Source: Antilocapra americana (lineage: Eukaryota > Chordata > Mammalia > Artiodactyla > Antilocapridae). Taken from it: a stretch of 64,000 nt of DNA. Shown here in pieces: positions 21,291-31,334 of the stretch. The notes under the pieces are model-generated. The model had not been told where the DNA came from, did not search any database, and was given only the letters and a program-made list of their open reading frames with translations. The stretch spans positions 437,526-501,525 of the forward strand of contig ML661382.1 in the NCBI GenBank assembly GCA_007570785.1, given 5' to 3'. Both the position numbers and the translations under genes were made by a program. The number at the start of each line of letters is the position of its first letter. Within the stretch, counting starts at the first letter, position 1.

Positions 21291-23089
21291 GCGGACGCTT
21301 GCAGGCATGATGCTCTTCTGTCTCACAGCAGTCTGCTGTGTTCACAAGAGATCAGAAAAACTTCTCACTGTGTCATTTACTTAGAAACAACAGAGAAACA
21401 TCATAGCAGAGGATCGATTCCTGGCCATGCATTCAAAATTAGACACTTACAGGGCTTCCCTGCAGCGTTTTCTCCATTGGTGCCAATAGGAAGTAGCACT
21501 GCCTACCAGCGGTGGGTTGCGGGGTATGTGTGACAGGTGCAACCAGGTAAAATCTGCAGGGGACAGCAGCCTGCCTCAGACCCAGATGCTCTCAGCTCAG
21601 GCTGGCATCTGCCAGGTCTGACCTCCTGCTCCATTTCCGGATCTTGTCCCTCCACCAGTCTTCAATTTTAAGTGTCATCCTTAGTTTGGAGTCTTTGGCC
21701 CCAGTGACTCTTTTGTACCCAAGAACTTCTTGGCTTAGGAATCACTGCTGCCTGTCATTGATGACCCTTCAAGCCAGGCCTGTGCTGGATGCTCAGAGGT
21801 CATCTTTTGGCTACAGAGCTAGCCCCGTGAGCCTCTGAGGGGTCTTAGGTATGAGGATGAGTGCCCAGAAATCACCTGGTTGCTATGACAATGAAAAGAA
21901 GGACACTGAGGCTGACTCACAGGTGTCACTGCGTGGTGGGAGAGGGTGGGGTGTTTGGGCTGTGAACTGGCCTGAGAGTCAGCAGAAATGGTGACCAGTT
22001 CAAGCCCCGTAAACCTTGGCTGTGTGGCCTAAGGAGAATGCCTGCCCCTCTCTGAATCTTGAGTGGGATGGATTAGGATACTTTCAAGCACATGCATCTT
22101 TGAGTCTCTAGACTAGAAAAGGGGCTGCATTCTGTAGTCTCTGCATTCTTTCACTCATCTCTCTTAAGAAGAAGCACCTTCAGGTCCCAGATGGAAAATG
22201 CTACTCAGAGGTCTGCCTTGGGGAGAGATAAGGGCTGGAGATTTGTGGCTCCCAGTTTCTGAGGGTCCAAAGTATTGGCCTGGAGCGAGGTTTTCTTAGC
22301 TGTTTGGTGCTCACAAGATGCTGGGCAAAGGGCGACGGAGCATCCTCCCAGCCTCTGCCCTAAAGCAGCTGTGCTCCCACCCTGGGACCCAAGGAGGGAC
22401 AAGAAAACCCTCTTTGTTCTGGGCAGATGGTACAAAGCCTTGTTGCCAAGCAGCAACAGCTATTTCCTCTAGCTCTGAGCTGGGGCAGCAACTCAGCCGG
22501 GCCTGGGCTCAGGCCCTCTGAGGCCAGGAGCAGAGGTCAGCCTTGTGTGTGGGGGGTCTGTGTCGCTCCACTGAGACCCCAGCAATCGCCAGCAGAGGAA
22601 CAAGAAGTTGGCAGTCATGAGGGTATCTTCCTGTCATCATCCAAAGCTGAGGCAGCCAAGGGCTGGGCCTTGGGGCCAGGGCTCGAGGACCCAGCTGTTG
22701 AAACAGGGGGCCCCGGATGCTGGAACCTTCCCTAACCAGGCTGGCATAGGAGACTGGCCTTGCAGGGTCTTCAGAATCCTGGAGGAAGTGGTGGAGAGAT
22801 CTGTAGGGAAGGGGCAGGGGGAGGGAGACAGCTGTCTTGGACATATCAGGCCCTGAAATATGGATGGAGCCAAGAAATTCAGAAAATCCTACACTTTTTA
22901 AAAAAAGGAAAAAAAGATGCCCAACCCCTTCTCCCTGCTGGCCTGCCCCTCCTCTATCTGTTGAGTCCTGTGGGGAACACGGTAGGGGACATAAGAAGGA
23001 CTAAGGTTAGATTCAAGGACTTCCAGGCACTAAAATGGGTTGAATGGGTGGTGAGAAACTCAACCCCTGGCTTCTCCCAGCTGGAAAGA
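21291..23089. other. No gene; single-copy DNA with a worn MIR
   Basis: A sense MIR relic is likely at 21985-22090 (accagttcaagccccgtaaa, cttggctgtgtggcctaagg). The interval 22260-22850 is GC-rich, with overlapping frames of 65-144 codons on both strands and no recognisable domain. A 16-bp A-rich stretch sits at 22897-22914. Confidence 0.45.
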
Positions 23090-23290
23090 GATGCTCTCTG
23101 CTCCGAGGTCACACACAGAGTTCCATCTCCGTTCTATCAATTTGAATGTGTACAAAATGCTTGCCTCTCTAAGCCTCATTTTCCTCATCTGTAAGATGGG
23201 AACATGCACACCTAAGAGCACTTTTTGAGAGCAGCAAATGAGGTAATTCATGCAAAGTGCTAAGGGCACAGTTGGCCCAAATGATGACTA
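23090..23290 (+). mobile_element. MIR SINE
   Basis: The phrases ctctaagcctcattttcctc, atctgtaagatgggaacatg, caaatgaggtaattcatgca and aagtgctaagggcacagttg show a sense MIR core and right part. Confidence 0.82.
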
Positions 23291-23345
23291 TTAGTAAACA
23301 CCGTTTATTGAGTACTTCAGTGAACAGTGGTTACTAATAGTAGTA

Positions 23346-23429
23346 TTAGGTTGAACCAGATAAAAATGCCATTTTTATCAGAGTATGAGAAATGACTAAG
23401 TATCAGCAATTCTATCTGGTTTAACCTAA
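23346..23429. mobile_element. 84-bp palindromic MITE flanked by TA
   Basis: The left end reads ttaggttgaaccagataaaa and the right end, reverse-complemented, reads ttaggttaaaccagatagaa: 18 of the first 20 bases match. The element is bracketed by TA dinucleotides at 23344-23345 and 23430-23431. This is the architecture of a Tc1/mariner non-autonomous element. Its termini differ from the ggcc-type mariner copies at 3066 and 10194, so it is a different family. Confidence 0.8.
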
Positions 23430-23489
23430 TATCAACGAGTGTGATGACTCCCACATTAAGGTGGGCCTGTGGACAGTACTGAGCCCTTG

Positions 23490-24010
23490 ACCACTTGCTC
23501 CTTGGGTAGCCATGAGCAAATCTCTCAGCTTATCTGTAGCCCCATCCCTCCTTTGGGAAACAGGAATATAAAAGTGTTGTATGGACGTAGAAAACAAATG
23601 GCTTTGTGGTTACCAAAGGGGAAAGAGGGGATAAATTAGGAGTTTTGGATGATCAGATACACATTACTATATATAAAACTGATAAAATAACAATGCCCTA
23701 CTGTATAGCATAGGAAACCATATTCAGTATCTTGTCATAAACTATAATGGAAAAGAATCTAAAAAAGATTTTATATATATATACAAATACACACATAGGT
23801 ATACATATATACAAACATACATATAAATGTATATATATCTATATCACTTTGCTGTACACCAGAAACTAACATGACGTTGTAAATCAACTATCCTTCGTTT
23901 TTTAATAATTAAAAATAAAAAGAGTGTTGCATGGATGACATGAACTAACAGAGGGGAAGCACTTAGGGGGTGCTTGGCTCAGAGCTGGTGCTAAATAAAT
24001 GCTTCTTAAG
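23490..24010 (+). mobile_element. MIR SINE split by an L1 insertion
   Basis: The left half (23500-23572) has ccatgagcaaatctctcagc and gggaaacaggaatataaaag. The right half (23936-24010) has gcacttagggggtgcttggc and ctggtgctaaataaatgctt. The two halves were continuous before the L1 at 23586-23922 was inserted. Confidence 0.75.
23586..23922 (+). mobile_element. 5'-truncated L1 with target duplication
   Basis: This is the L1 3' UTR end. It begins cgtagaaaacaaatggcttt and runs through ccctactgtatagcatagga, a (TA/CA)-rich patch, cactttgctgtacaccagaa and tgtaaatcaactatcc to an A-rich tail. A 13-bp direct repeat, agtgttgtatgga at 23573-23585 and agtgttgcatgga at 23923-23935 (12/13), marks the target site. 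Confidence 0.92.
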
Positions 24011-24384
24011 TGAGTACTTACGGTTAACTGGGAGGGGATGACTGTTATTCCCATTTACATGATAGGAAATAGGGATTTGCTCTGTTCACACGGCTGGGGC
24101 TGCAGCTCAAGCTGTCTGAGTCCAGTGAGTGTTCTTGCATCACCCCAGTCGCTTGTCCTTTGTAGCCTCCCGTCCTGTCCAGCCCAATCTATCTCTCCAC
24201 TCTGGTGATGGTCTACCTTTCTGTCCAGCTGGCTGGTCAGCTAGCTGTCTAGCTGCCACTCATCAGTCAATCAATTCTTCCATGTCTTTTATCCATCTAC
24301 TTCCTTCCTTTCCTTTCCTTTCTTTCATCTTCATGAAACCAACTTCTGTTGGCTGTTAGAATTTGGCTGAAATGATCTCGAAAC
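24011..24384. other. No gene; worn MIR and TTCC-type simple repeat
   Basis: At 24015-24130 an antisense MIR is suggested by gttattcccatttacatgat and ctcaagctgtctgagtccag. At 24297-24333 there is a short cttccttcctttcctttcct tract. Confidence 0.5.
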
Positions 24385-24465
24385 CTAGAAATTATTTTTA
24401 AACGTCAAATCTATTAAAGCATAATTTACATGCAGTAAAAGACATCCTATTAAGGATGTAGCCTG

Positions 24466-24842
24466 TGTGTTAAAGCATATATACGGAATCTAGAAAAATA
24501 GTAGAGATGATCTTATTTGCAAAACAGAAACAGAGACATAGATGTAGAAAACAAACATATGGACAGGAAAGGGTGGAAGGGGGAGGGTGGGATGCACTGG
24601 GAGATTGGGATTGACATATATATACTACTGATACTATGTGCAAAATAGATAATGGGGACTTACTGTATAGCTCAGGGAACTCTACTCAGTGCTCTGTGAT
24701 AACTTAAATGAGAAAGAAATCCAAAAAAGAGGGGATATATGTATATATGTGGGGATATATATATATATTTCACTTTGCTGTATAGCAGAAACTAAGGACA
24801 TGGTGAAGCAACTATACTCCAATAAAAATTAAATTAAAAAGG
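24466..24842 (+). mobile_element. 5'-truncated L1 tail inserted in L1M
   Basis: This is a sense L1 3' end: catatatacggaatctagaa, aaacagaaacagagacatag, ggatgcactgggagattggg, gcaactatactccaataaaa and an A-rich tail. The flanks aaggatgta (upstream) and aaggatgtg (downstream) look like a diverged target duplication. Confidence 0.88.
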
Positions 24843-24937
24843 ATGTGAAAAAAGGATGTGGTTTGATGAGCTGTGACAATTGTACATAATTGTGTAATCA
24901 TTGCCACAATCAAGATACAGAACATCTCCCTCATCTT

Positions 24938-25005
24938 TTTTTTAATTTATTTTTAATTGAAGGATAATTGCTTTACAATATTGTATTGGTTTCTGCTACA
25001 TTTCC
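24938..25005 (-). mobile_element. Very short L1 3' tail (antisense)
   Basis: The terminal stretch of the ruminant L1 is inverted: a T-run, then taattgaaggataattgctt, tacaatattgtattggtttc and tgctaca. It is about 65 bp long and inserted in the old L1M. Confidence 0.8.
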
Positions 25006-25454
25006 ATCATCTTACCTGCCCCAAATTTCTCAAGTTCCTTTGTAGTCAACCATTCCATTATCCTCAGTCCCTTGGTAGCTACCCATCTATTTTCTTTCCT
25101 TATAGTGTTGCCTAGTCTAGAGTGTAGTATAAATGGAATCAAATAGTATGTAGCTTTTTGAGTCTGGCTTTAACTCAGGTTAATGCATTGGAGATTCCTC
25201 TTTGTGGATAGAGGTATCAGTTGTCTGTTTACTTTTATTACAGAGTAGTATTCCTTTGTATGGATATACTGCAATTTATTATCCATTGACTCTTTGAAGG
25301 ACATCTGAATGGTTTTCAATTTTTAGCAATTATGCATAAAGCTGCTATAAACATTTGCATACAAGTTTTTGTGCAAACTTAAGTTTTCATTTCTCAAGGG
25401 TAAATACTTAGGCATGAGATTGCTGGCTCATATGAAGTCATATTTAATTCTATA

Positions 25455-26240
25455 AGAAAGTGGCAACCCAAAGCCAAGAGGTGGGACATATTTCTCTCTT
25501 TTAGTAGGAAGAACTGCAAAGTCACATGTTAAAGGGCATGGCTACAGGGAGGGGCAAAGCGTTGGGGTCAATAATACAATCTACTGCCATGGAGACAAAA
25601 GCTGCCCCCCAAATATGGTAGACCAGAAAGCCAAAAGGAGTTTGATGATTTCTTCAAGTAGCCAAGTCTTGTTAGGAAAGGAAAAATAGATTCCTATTGG
25701 GTTCAGCCACCATAGCTGGGTTTCCATTACATAAAGCTAAAGGCAATTTTCAAGTTACATGAGGAATGTAAGAATAGGAAGAAAGTGGATGAACCAATGG
25801 CTTGAGGTCTCAATGAGCTCAATGAAGGGTACTTGTGGAAAGAAATGAGAATGATAATGCATTTTGGCCGAGAGTGAGTATGTATAGTTAGTGATTTTAG
25901 AGGTGGTGCAGCTCCTGGTGGTGACAAGTTGTAAAGAGGGGCAGATATAGGGAAGAAAGTGGAGATGAGAAAATCAAGAACTATCAAGGCAGTATGCAGG
26001 AGAGATTCTCCATCTGGAGAGTCAAGACATCCAGAAGACTTAGGAAATAGAAAATAGGCTGTGATCCAGGGTCTGAAATCTGTCCTGAATGTGGAAGAGT
26101 AGTCTGGAGAGAATTGGAACAGGAGAAAGGACAGTACAGCTTGATGGCATGGGTCTCAAAGGAGTGAGGGATTTATATGACGATGAGGGAGCGATAAAGA
26201 TGCTCAACTTTATATTCATGGTACAGGCTGCCATTTGAAA
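25455..26240 (-). mobile_element. Probable antisense L2, diverged
   Basis: The interval 26040-26240 resembles antisense L2 (gtgatccagggtctgaaatc, gtggaagagtagtctggaga). The part at 25455-25730 is unassigned. Limits and family are approximate. Confidence 0.35.
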
Positions 26241-26267
26241 TTGAGACTCGTGTAACAGCCCTGGAGA

Positions 26268-26478
26268 GGGCTTCCCTGGTGGCTCGGTGGTAAAGAATCT
26301 GCCTACAATGTAGGAGACACAGGTTCAATCCCTGGGTCGGGAAGATCCCCTACAGAAGGAAATGGCAACTCACTCCAGTACTCTTGCCTGGGAAATTCCA
26401 CGGACAGAGGAGCCTGATGGGTTACAGTCCTTGGGGTCACAAAAGAGTCGGAGATGACTTAGCGACTAAAACAGCAGC
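26268..26478 (+). mobile_element. Bov-tA SINE
   Basis: A sense copy, full length: gggcttccctggtggctcgg, caatgtaggagacacaggtt, ggtcgggaagatcccctaca, ggtcacaaaagagtcggaga and a tail ending near aaaacagcagcgac. Confidence 0.95.
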
Positions 26479-26504
26479 GACAACCCTCCCTCGGGACCTT
26501 TCCA

Positions 26505-26935
26505 TTTCATGATGACTTGGCACTTACAACTCAACATAACCAAGGCCAGTCTCCCTATATTTCCCTGCAGACCCAACTCCCCTATTGTTGCTTCTCTCGT
26601 TGAATGACCTGCTGCCTCCTCACCCAAACCAGAAACGTGGGGATCATTTTTGAGTCCTCCCATTCCCTCATTCTATCATGACATCCTACTAATTTTATAT
26701 CACAAATACGTTGCAATTCATCCTCACTTGTCCTTTGTACCTTATTTTCAGGCCTCCAGCATCTCCCATCGGTCCCTCTGCCTCATTCCCCTAACCACGC
26801 TCCCTGCCTCCAGTCTCGCCCCATGAAATCCATTATCTAACACCTCAGGGAACCACTCCGATGTTGGCTGAATCTGAAATCACACTCTGCACGAGAAACC
26901 GATCATGAGATACCTGCTTTGTCTCCCAGATTCAT
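26505..26935 (+). mobile_element. L2 LINE fragment (sense)
   Basis: Ordered sense L2 landmarks: ccagaaacgtggggatcatt, tttgagtcctcccattccct, gcctccagtctcgccccatg, aaatccattatctaacacct. Confidence 0.8.
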
Positions 26936-28244
26936 GAATATGAAAATGGATTCCTGAAGCTAGCAGGGTGGGAGAGTCAGCACAGGGGATAAGAACCAGG
27001 CTGCCCTGGGGGGCGGTGGTTCACCCAGGGAAGCCCAGAGGTGGAGGCCTCCTGTGGATACCCAGTGGATGCTCCTGGTTGTTGTGGGGACCACAGCCTC
27101 CTTGTGCTGTGGGCTGCCTTGGAGGTCCCATGGATGTCTGAGTGTGGGACCGTGAACTTCTGTTGAGCGGTGAGGGCCGGGGGAGGGAAGGCCAGATGGC
27201 ACGATGCGGGGAGCGGTGAGAACAGTGGGGAGGGGTTGGCAGCAGCTGGGAAGGATCAATGCCTTTTCCCTTCCCGTGTTTGCCTGTGTTGCGATCCCTG
27301 CTCAGATGAAAGAAATTCAAATAGTTATTGATTCGAGCTGAGAGGAGAGTGTGGAGATCTGGTCTGGCTCCATTACAGCTGCCCCCAGCCCCGGCCAGGC
27401 CCACTCCCAGTCCCAATTCTTGGCCCCTCAGGCCCTGCTCTGTTTCAGGCCCTGGCCTATTCCCACCCCCTGCCCTGGCACCTACCCTGTCTTTGGCTTG
27501 GCGTAGCCATGTGCTCAGTAAAAAATACTTCCCTATGCACCCTTTCATTTAGAGCAGCCGTGAAGCAGTTTAGGCCAGGGAGATGGAAGCAGAAATTGCT
27601 GGGACAGAAACCTAGACTCCTGCCTCAGCCCCTGCGATGGAGACAGGTGGACTGGGGCTTGTATTCCAGCATGTGTCCAGCCCAGGAGCTAAGAACAGCT
27701 TTTTAAAAGGCCGATAAAGAAAAACAAAGAAAAGTGTGTAACAGAGACTGTACATAGCCCTCCAACCCTAAACTATTTCCTATCTGACAAAAGTTTTACT
27801 TGACAGCAAAATTTTCCTGACCTCTGGTTTACACTCTTCTGCTTGTGATTTTTGTGGGTGAATTTTCTCCAAGCCTAAGCATTTTGAGTGGACAGCCTTA
27901 TGCCATCTCCTCACAGGGAAGCCCACTGAAGGGGTCGGAAGGGGGTCAGTTCCCCAGTGAGAGTCCAGGGCTGCCTTGCAGAAGCTGTTGGGCTCCAGTT
28001 GCCCCACTCTCTGGTGCCCTGGGCAGAGAGCCCAGGGATTCCTCACCAGGGTGGCACCTTCCCCAGAGCTGTTCTGGGGAGCAGTGACCCCAGGGCCCAG
28101 GGGGCCCAGGGGCCATGTGTCCCTCACAGGGTGCACACGGCTCCCAGCCTGAGCTCTCCTGGTTTCTCCACAGGCTTCAGCGCTGTTGGTCTGGCTGCAG
28201 AACTCTCGGGGCCCACGGGCTACAGTCCTGATGCTGTCCTCTTG
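26936..28244. other. No gene; GC-rich single-copy DNA
   Basis: Frames of 175 codons (27021-27548, -) and 160 codons (27780-28262, -) overlap open frames on the other strand and show no recognisable domain. They lack convincing splice or start context. A small AT-rich island, gaaattcaaatagttattga at 27311, could be a short conserved site. Confidence 0.5.
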
Positions 28245-28345
28245 CTGGGTGACGTTGGACAAACCCCCAAACTCCTCTGAACCTCAGCTTGCTCAGCTTT
28301 AAAATGGAGATAACCATAGCTACCTGTTAGGAGCACTTTAACTGT
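28245..28345 (+). mobile_element. MIR SINE fragment
   Basis: The phrases ctgggtgacgttggacaaac, ctgaacctcagcttgctcag and aaaatggagataaccatagc mark a sense MIR core. Confidence 0.7.
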
Positions 28346-28564
28346 TACATATAAAAAATTCTGGTTCTACGTTAGCATTTAGTAGAGATGAATGACAAAA
28401 AAAATTGCAAGAGATATGAATTTCTGGGCTGCTTTCCATTGACCGCAAAGTGCAAACATGCCAATGTAGCATGGATTGGGAGACGGAAGACCCATGTTTT
28501 CATTCCTACTCTTGGAGTTCAGTCACCTGGGGCAGGGTCCCCACTCAAGGTTGCAGAGGAGACG

Positions 28565-28760
28565 TGAAAGTGAAAGTTGCTCAGTCGTGTCCGACTCTTT
28601 GCGACCCCATGGACTATAGAGTCCATGGAATTCTTCAGGCCAGAATACTGGAGTGAGTAGCCTTTCCCTTCTCCAGGAGACCTTCCCAACCCAGGGATTG
28701 AACCCAGGTCTCCCGCATTGCAGGCAGATTCTTTACCAGCTGAGCCACAAGGGAAGCCCA
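28565..28760 (-). mobile_element. Bov-tA SINE, first unit of a tandem pair
   Basis: An antisense Bov-tA from tgaaagtgaaagttgctcag to ccacaagggaagccca. Its head part (28642-28760) is repeated immediately downstream. Confidence 0.95.
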
Positions 28761-28879
28761 AGAATAATGAAGTGAGTAGCCTATCCCTTCTCCAGGGGAT
28801 CTTCCTAACCCAGGAATCAAACCGGGGTCTCCTGCACTGTAGGCCAACTCTTTACCAACTGGGCTATCGGGGAAGCCCA
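28761..28879 (-). mobile_element. Tandemly repeated Bov-tA head (119 bp)
   Basis: It starts agaataatgaagtgagtagc, which mirrors agaatactggagtgagtagc at 28642, and ends in ggggaagccca as the first unit does. Both units are 119 bp with no spacer. The copies have since diverged at scattered positions (for example ggagac versus ggggat), so the duplication is not recent. Confidence 0.9.
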
Positions 28880-29775
28880 GAGGGGACTTCAAGCTACTGT
28901 ATGTAATTGATCAGAACAAGGAAAGGTTTCATGCAGACTATTACACCTGAGGATGGATGTCTGGAATGGCCCCCTTCTCAGGGCCAGGTGCTGCGAGGGA
29001 AAAGGCCGGAGCTGGAGCAAGGTGCTGGGCTCGCTGCCGACCCCGCCCCGGGGATGTGCAGGAATCAGCAGGAAGGTGCATCGATCCCACCCCGTTGGCA
29101 GCTGGGCCACGTGGGCCTGGATCGATCAGTGGTCTGCCTCTCCTCACCTCTTCCTCAGCCCTCCCCAACTGGGCAGTGAGAGTCTCTCCAGCCTCCTGCC
29201 TCCTACAGCACTGGGGAAGGGAGGGGAGGGGTGGGGAGAGGGAGACCAAGAAATCTCCCTGATCCCGTTGGACAAAGAGATCGAGCAGCTGCATGTAATT
29301 CGGGACTCCGATAATCCCTAATCCCTAATCCGACTCCATTTGCACATAAATGCAGCGCCTGGCTTCTGACCCCAGGGGTCCTGGGAGCCCTTTGGGGGGT
29401 GTGTCCCCATTTATTTACTCTGTGAGTTTTCATTGGCCAAAAGCCCCTCTCTCCTCCTGGCCCACTGAAAGGAAAAGGATTTCCCAAAGAAGCCCCTTTC
29501 TCCAGATGGAAGAGAATTCCTGCAAATGGGACTCATATTCAGGGCTCCAGGTGGGATCCCCAAAGGGCTGGGGAGGTGCCCACAGGGCTGGCACACCCGG
29601 CTGTGCTGTTGTTGTGGACCCCTGGAATGGGGCGGTGTGTGTAGGGGAGAGGATGCTGGGGAGGCCGGGTGGGGATGTAAAGACAGAGCATCTCAGGATT
29701 CTGAGCTCAAGAATTCACAGCGGCAGAAAGACAGGCCCTTGACGGTCTTACCTGGGACCAAGATATGTGTGTGTC
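28880..29775. other. No gene; GC-rich single-copy DNA
   Basis: Frames of 90-133 codons overlap on both strands with no recognisable domain. The interval 29250-29370 is repeat-free and CpG-bearing, and contains the TAATCC cluster annotated separately. Confidence 0.45.
29312..29331 (+). promoter_or_regulatory. Three TAATCC motifs in 7-bp register
   Basis: TAATCC occurs at 29312-29317, 29319-29324 and 29326-29331, each start 7 bp from the next. TAATCC is the core preferred by K50 homeodomains (OTX, CRX, PITX, GSC types). Nearby are a CAGCTG E-box (29286-29291), a TAATT core (29295-29299) and gactccg flanks on both sides. Regulatory function is inferred from motif identity only. A short tandem duplication is the alternative. 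Confidence 0.4.
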
Positions 29776-29779
29776 TCTC

Positions 29780-30000
29780 GCTGACATTTATTGAGAATTT
29801 ACTATGTGCCCGGTACTGTACTCCATGCTTTGCAAACATTATGTCATTTTCTGCCACAACAACTCTTCAAAATCAAGTAGCTGAGATGATCCTCACTTTA
29901 TCAACAAGGAAGCTGACTTTCAGATAGTTGAGGTGAGTTGCTCAATATCTGGGTGTTTGTCAGTGGAGGCACTCCCGTGTCTGGCTCCAAAGACAGAGCG
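29780..30000 (-). mobile_element. MIR SINE
   Basis: The antisense MIR runs from gacatttattgagaatttac and tatgtgcccggtactgtact through atgtcattttctgccacaac to aggaagctgactttcagata. Confidence 0.8.
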
Positions 30001-30097
30001 CTCCCATGCTGCAGGCTGCCTGGATGCCTCACGCTGCTGGCCCATCCCTCAGACAAAAGAGGACTCCAGCTACAGGCTGGGCCCCCTTTCAGGGCAT

Positions 30098-30178
30098 ATG
30101 AGCGTAGCTGCTGAGTGCTTAGGTTCGAGTCAGATTGCCTGGATTCAGACCCCAGCCTTGCCACTTAGCAGGAGGTAT
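30098..30178 (+). mobile_element. MIR SINE, left part
   Basis: The phrase agtcagattgcctggattca followed by gaccccagccttgccactta is the diagnostic sense MIR left core. Confidence 0.82.
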
Positions 30179-30272
30179 GGGCGGGCAGTATGGTGGAACT
30201 GAAAGGCAGTGTTGCTCCCTTCTCTCCCTAGACTTGAGAAAAAGATGCCCCCACCCCATCCCTTTCAATCCC

Positions 30273-30326
30273 AAAGGAACTTTCACTTCTAAAGGAAATT
30301 TCAGTCCTAAAGGAAATCAGTCCTGA
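30273..30326 (+). repeat. 18-bp tandem triplication at a BovB junction
   Basis: The string aaaggaa recurs at 30273, 30291 and 30309, exactly 18 bp apart. The first two units agree at 15 of 18 positions. Only the last unit belongs to the normal BovB sequence, so the run sits across the 5' truncation point. Confidence 0.75.
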
Positions 30327-30595
30327 ATGTTCATTGGAAGGACTGATGGTGAAGCTGAAACTCCAATACTTTGGCCACCTGATGCAAAGAACTGACTCAT
30401 TGGAAAAGACCCTGATGCTGGGAAAGATTGAAGGTGGGAGGAGAAGGGGACAACAGAGGATGAGATGGTTGGATGGCATCACCCACTCGATAGACATGAG
30501 TCTGAGTAAACTCTGGGAGTTGGTGATGGACAGGGAGGCCTGGTGTGCTGCAGTCCATGGGGTCACAAAGAGTCAGACACGACAGAATGACTGAA
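30305..30595 (+). mobile_element. BovB LINE 3' end (about 290 bp)
   Basis: The sequence runs from tcctaaaggaaatcagtcct through ccaatactttggccacctga, aaagattgaaggtgggagga and tggatggcatcacccactcg to cacgacagaatgactgaa. A frame at 30334-30594 keeps the BovB C-terminal sense. It is 5'-truncated. Confidence 0.94.
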
Positions 30596-31002
30596 CCCCT
30601 ACCCCACCCCAGAGCTCCATGCTTTTAAGGGAGATGCTCTGGCCCTCCCATGTGGTGAGGAATCCATGGAGAAGTGCCTGCTTGGACCCCTCCTTTTTCT
30701 TCAAGGTGAGATCATGTGCCAGGTACCAGGTGGTCCAGAGTTTCCTGCCCGCAGAGCCCGGCTCCCAATGCCTGTGTGGACCCGTTCCCTGGGTCCATCC
30801 TCATGGGGCTGGCCACACTGTGAGGAGTGGTCCAAAGGGCAGCTGCTTGGGGCTGTTGAATGCTGTGTCTGGAGGATGCAGGCAGCTGGGATGTGGTGTG
30901 CATGACACTCTGCTGAGTCCAAGAATCTAAATGCAAATTTGGCCTTCCAGGTCCTTGTGAACGTTTGTTTGTCAAGGTAATTCACTCAACATAGTTATAT
31001 GA
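30596..31002. other. No gene; unassigned DNA
   Basis: No repeat recognised. Frames of 79-103 codons overlap on both strands without family resemblance. Confidence 0.45.
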
Positions 31003-31022
31003 TTTAAATATTTGGAGCACAC

Positions 31023-31233
31023 AGGGCTTCCCTGGTGGCTCAGATGGTAAAGAATCCACCTGCAATGCAGGAGACCTGGGTTCTATCCCTGGGTTGGGAA
31101 GATCCCCTGAAAAAGGAAGTGACTACCCACTCCAGTATTCTTGCCTGGAGAATCCCATGATCAGAGGAGCCTGGTAGGTGAGGGTCCATGGGGTCACAAA
31201 AATCAGACATGACTGAGCGACTTTCACCTACAT
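31023..31233 (+). mobile_element. Bov-tA SINE with 19-bp target duplication
   Basis: A full sense copy from agggcttccctggtggctca to gactgagcgactttcacc. The flanks tttaaatatttggagcaca (31003-31021) and tttaaatgtttggagcaca (31234-31252) match at 18 of 19 positions. This is the clearest long target duplication in the window. Confidence 0.96.
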
Positions 31234-31334
31234 TTTAAATGTTTGGAGCACATACATAGTACTTGAGCCTCCACTTGGGTTCTTACTGGGGCCCTGCAAA
31301 AGTTAGGGTGGCCTGGCCATGGCTCAGTATCTAG

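Larger units (their letters stand above)
24385..25450 (-). mobile_element. Old L1M 3' UTR (antisense), twice interrupted
   Basis: Host segments include aatctattaaagcataattt near 24409, tgccacaatcaagatacaga near 24902, cctagtctagagtgtagtat near 25110, agtagtattcctttgtatgg near 25244 and gcataaagctgctataaaca near 25333. Together they follow the antisense 3' UTR of an old eutherian L1. Two younger L1 tails are inserted in it at 24466-24842 and 24938-25005. Confidence 0.75.

Noticed and set aside
22760..23194. 144-codon open frame on the + strand
   Set aside because: It runs into the MIR at 23090 and includes the A-run at 22897 translated as lysines, so it is not a conserved protein.
26268..26340. 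tRNA-like sequence with a B-box-like ggttcaatcc
   Set aside because: It is the tRNA-Glu-derived head of a Bov-tA SINE, as at many other places in this window. The rest of the SINE follows directly, so it is not a tRNA gene.
27021..27548. 175-codon open frame on the - strand
   Set aside because: It overlaps several other open frames in GC-rich DNA and has no recognisable motif. The apparent start lacks supporting context.
27780..28262. 160-codon open frame on the - strand
   Set aside because: No family resemblance, overlapped by sense frames, in GC-rich single-copy DNA next to a MIR.
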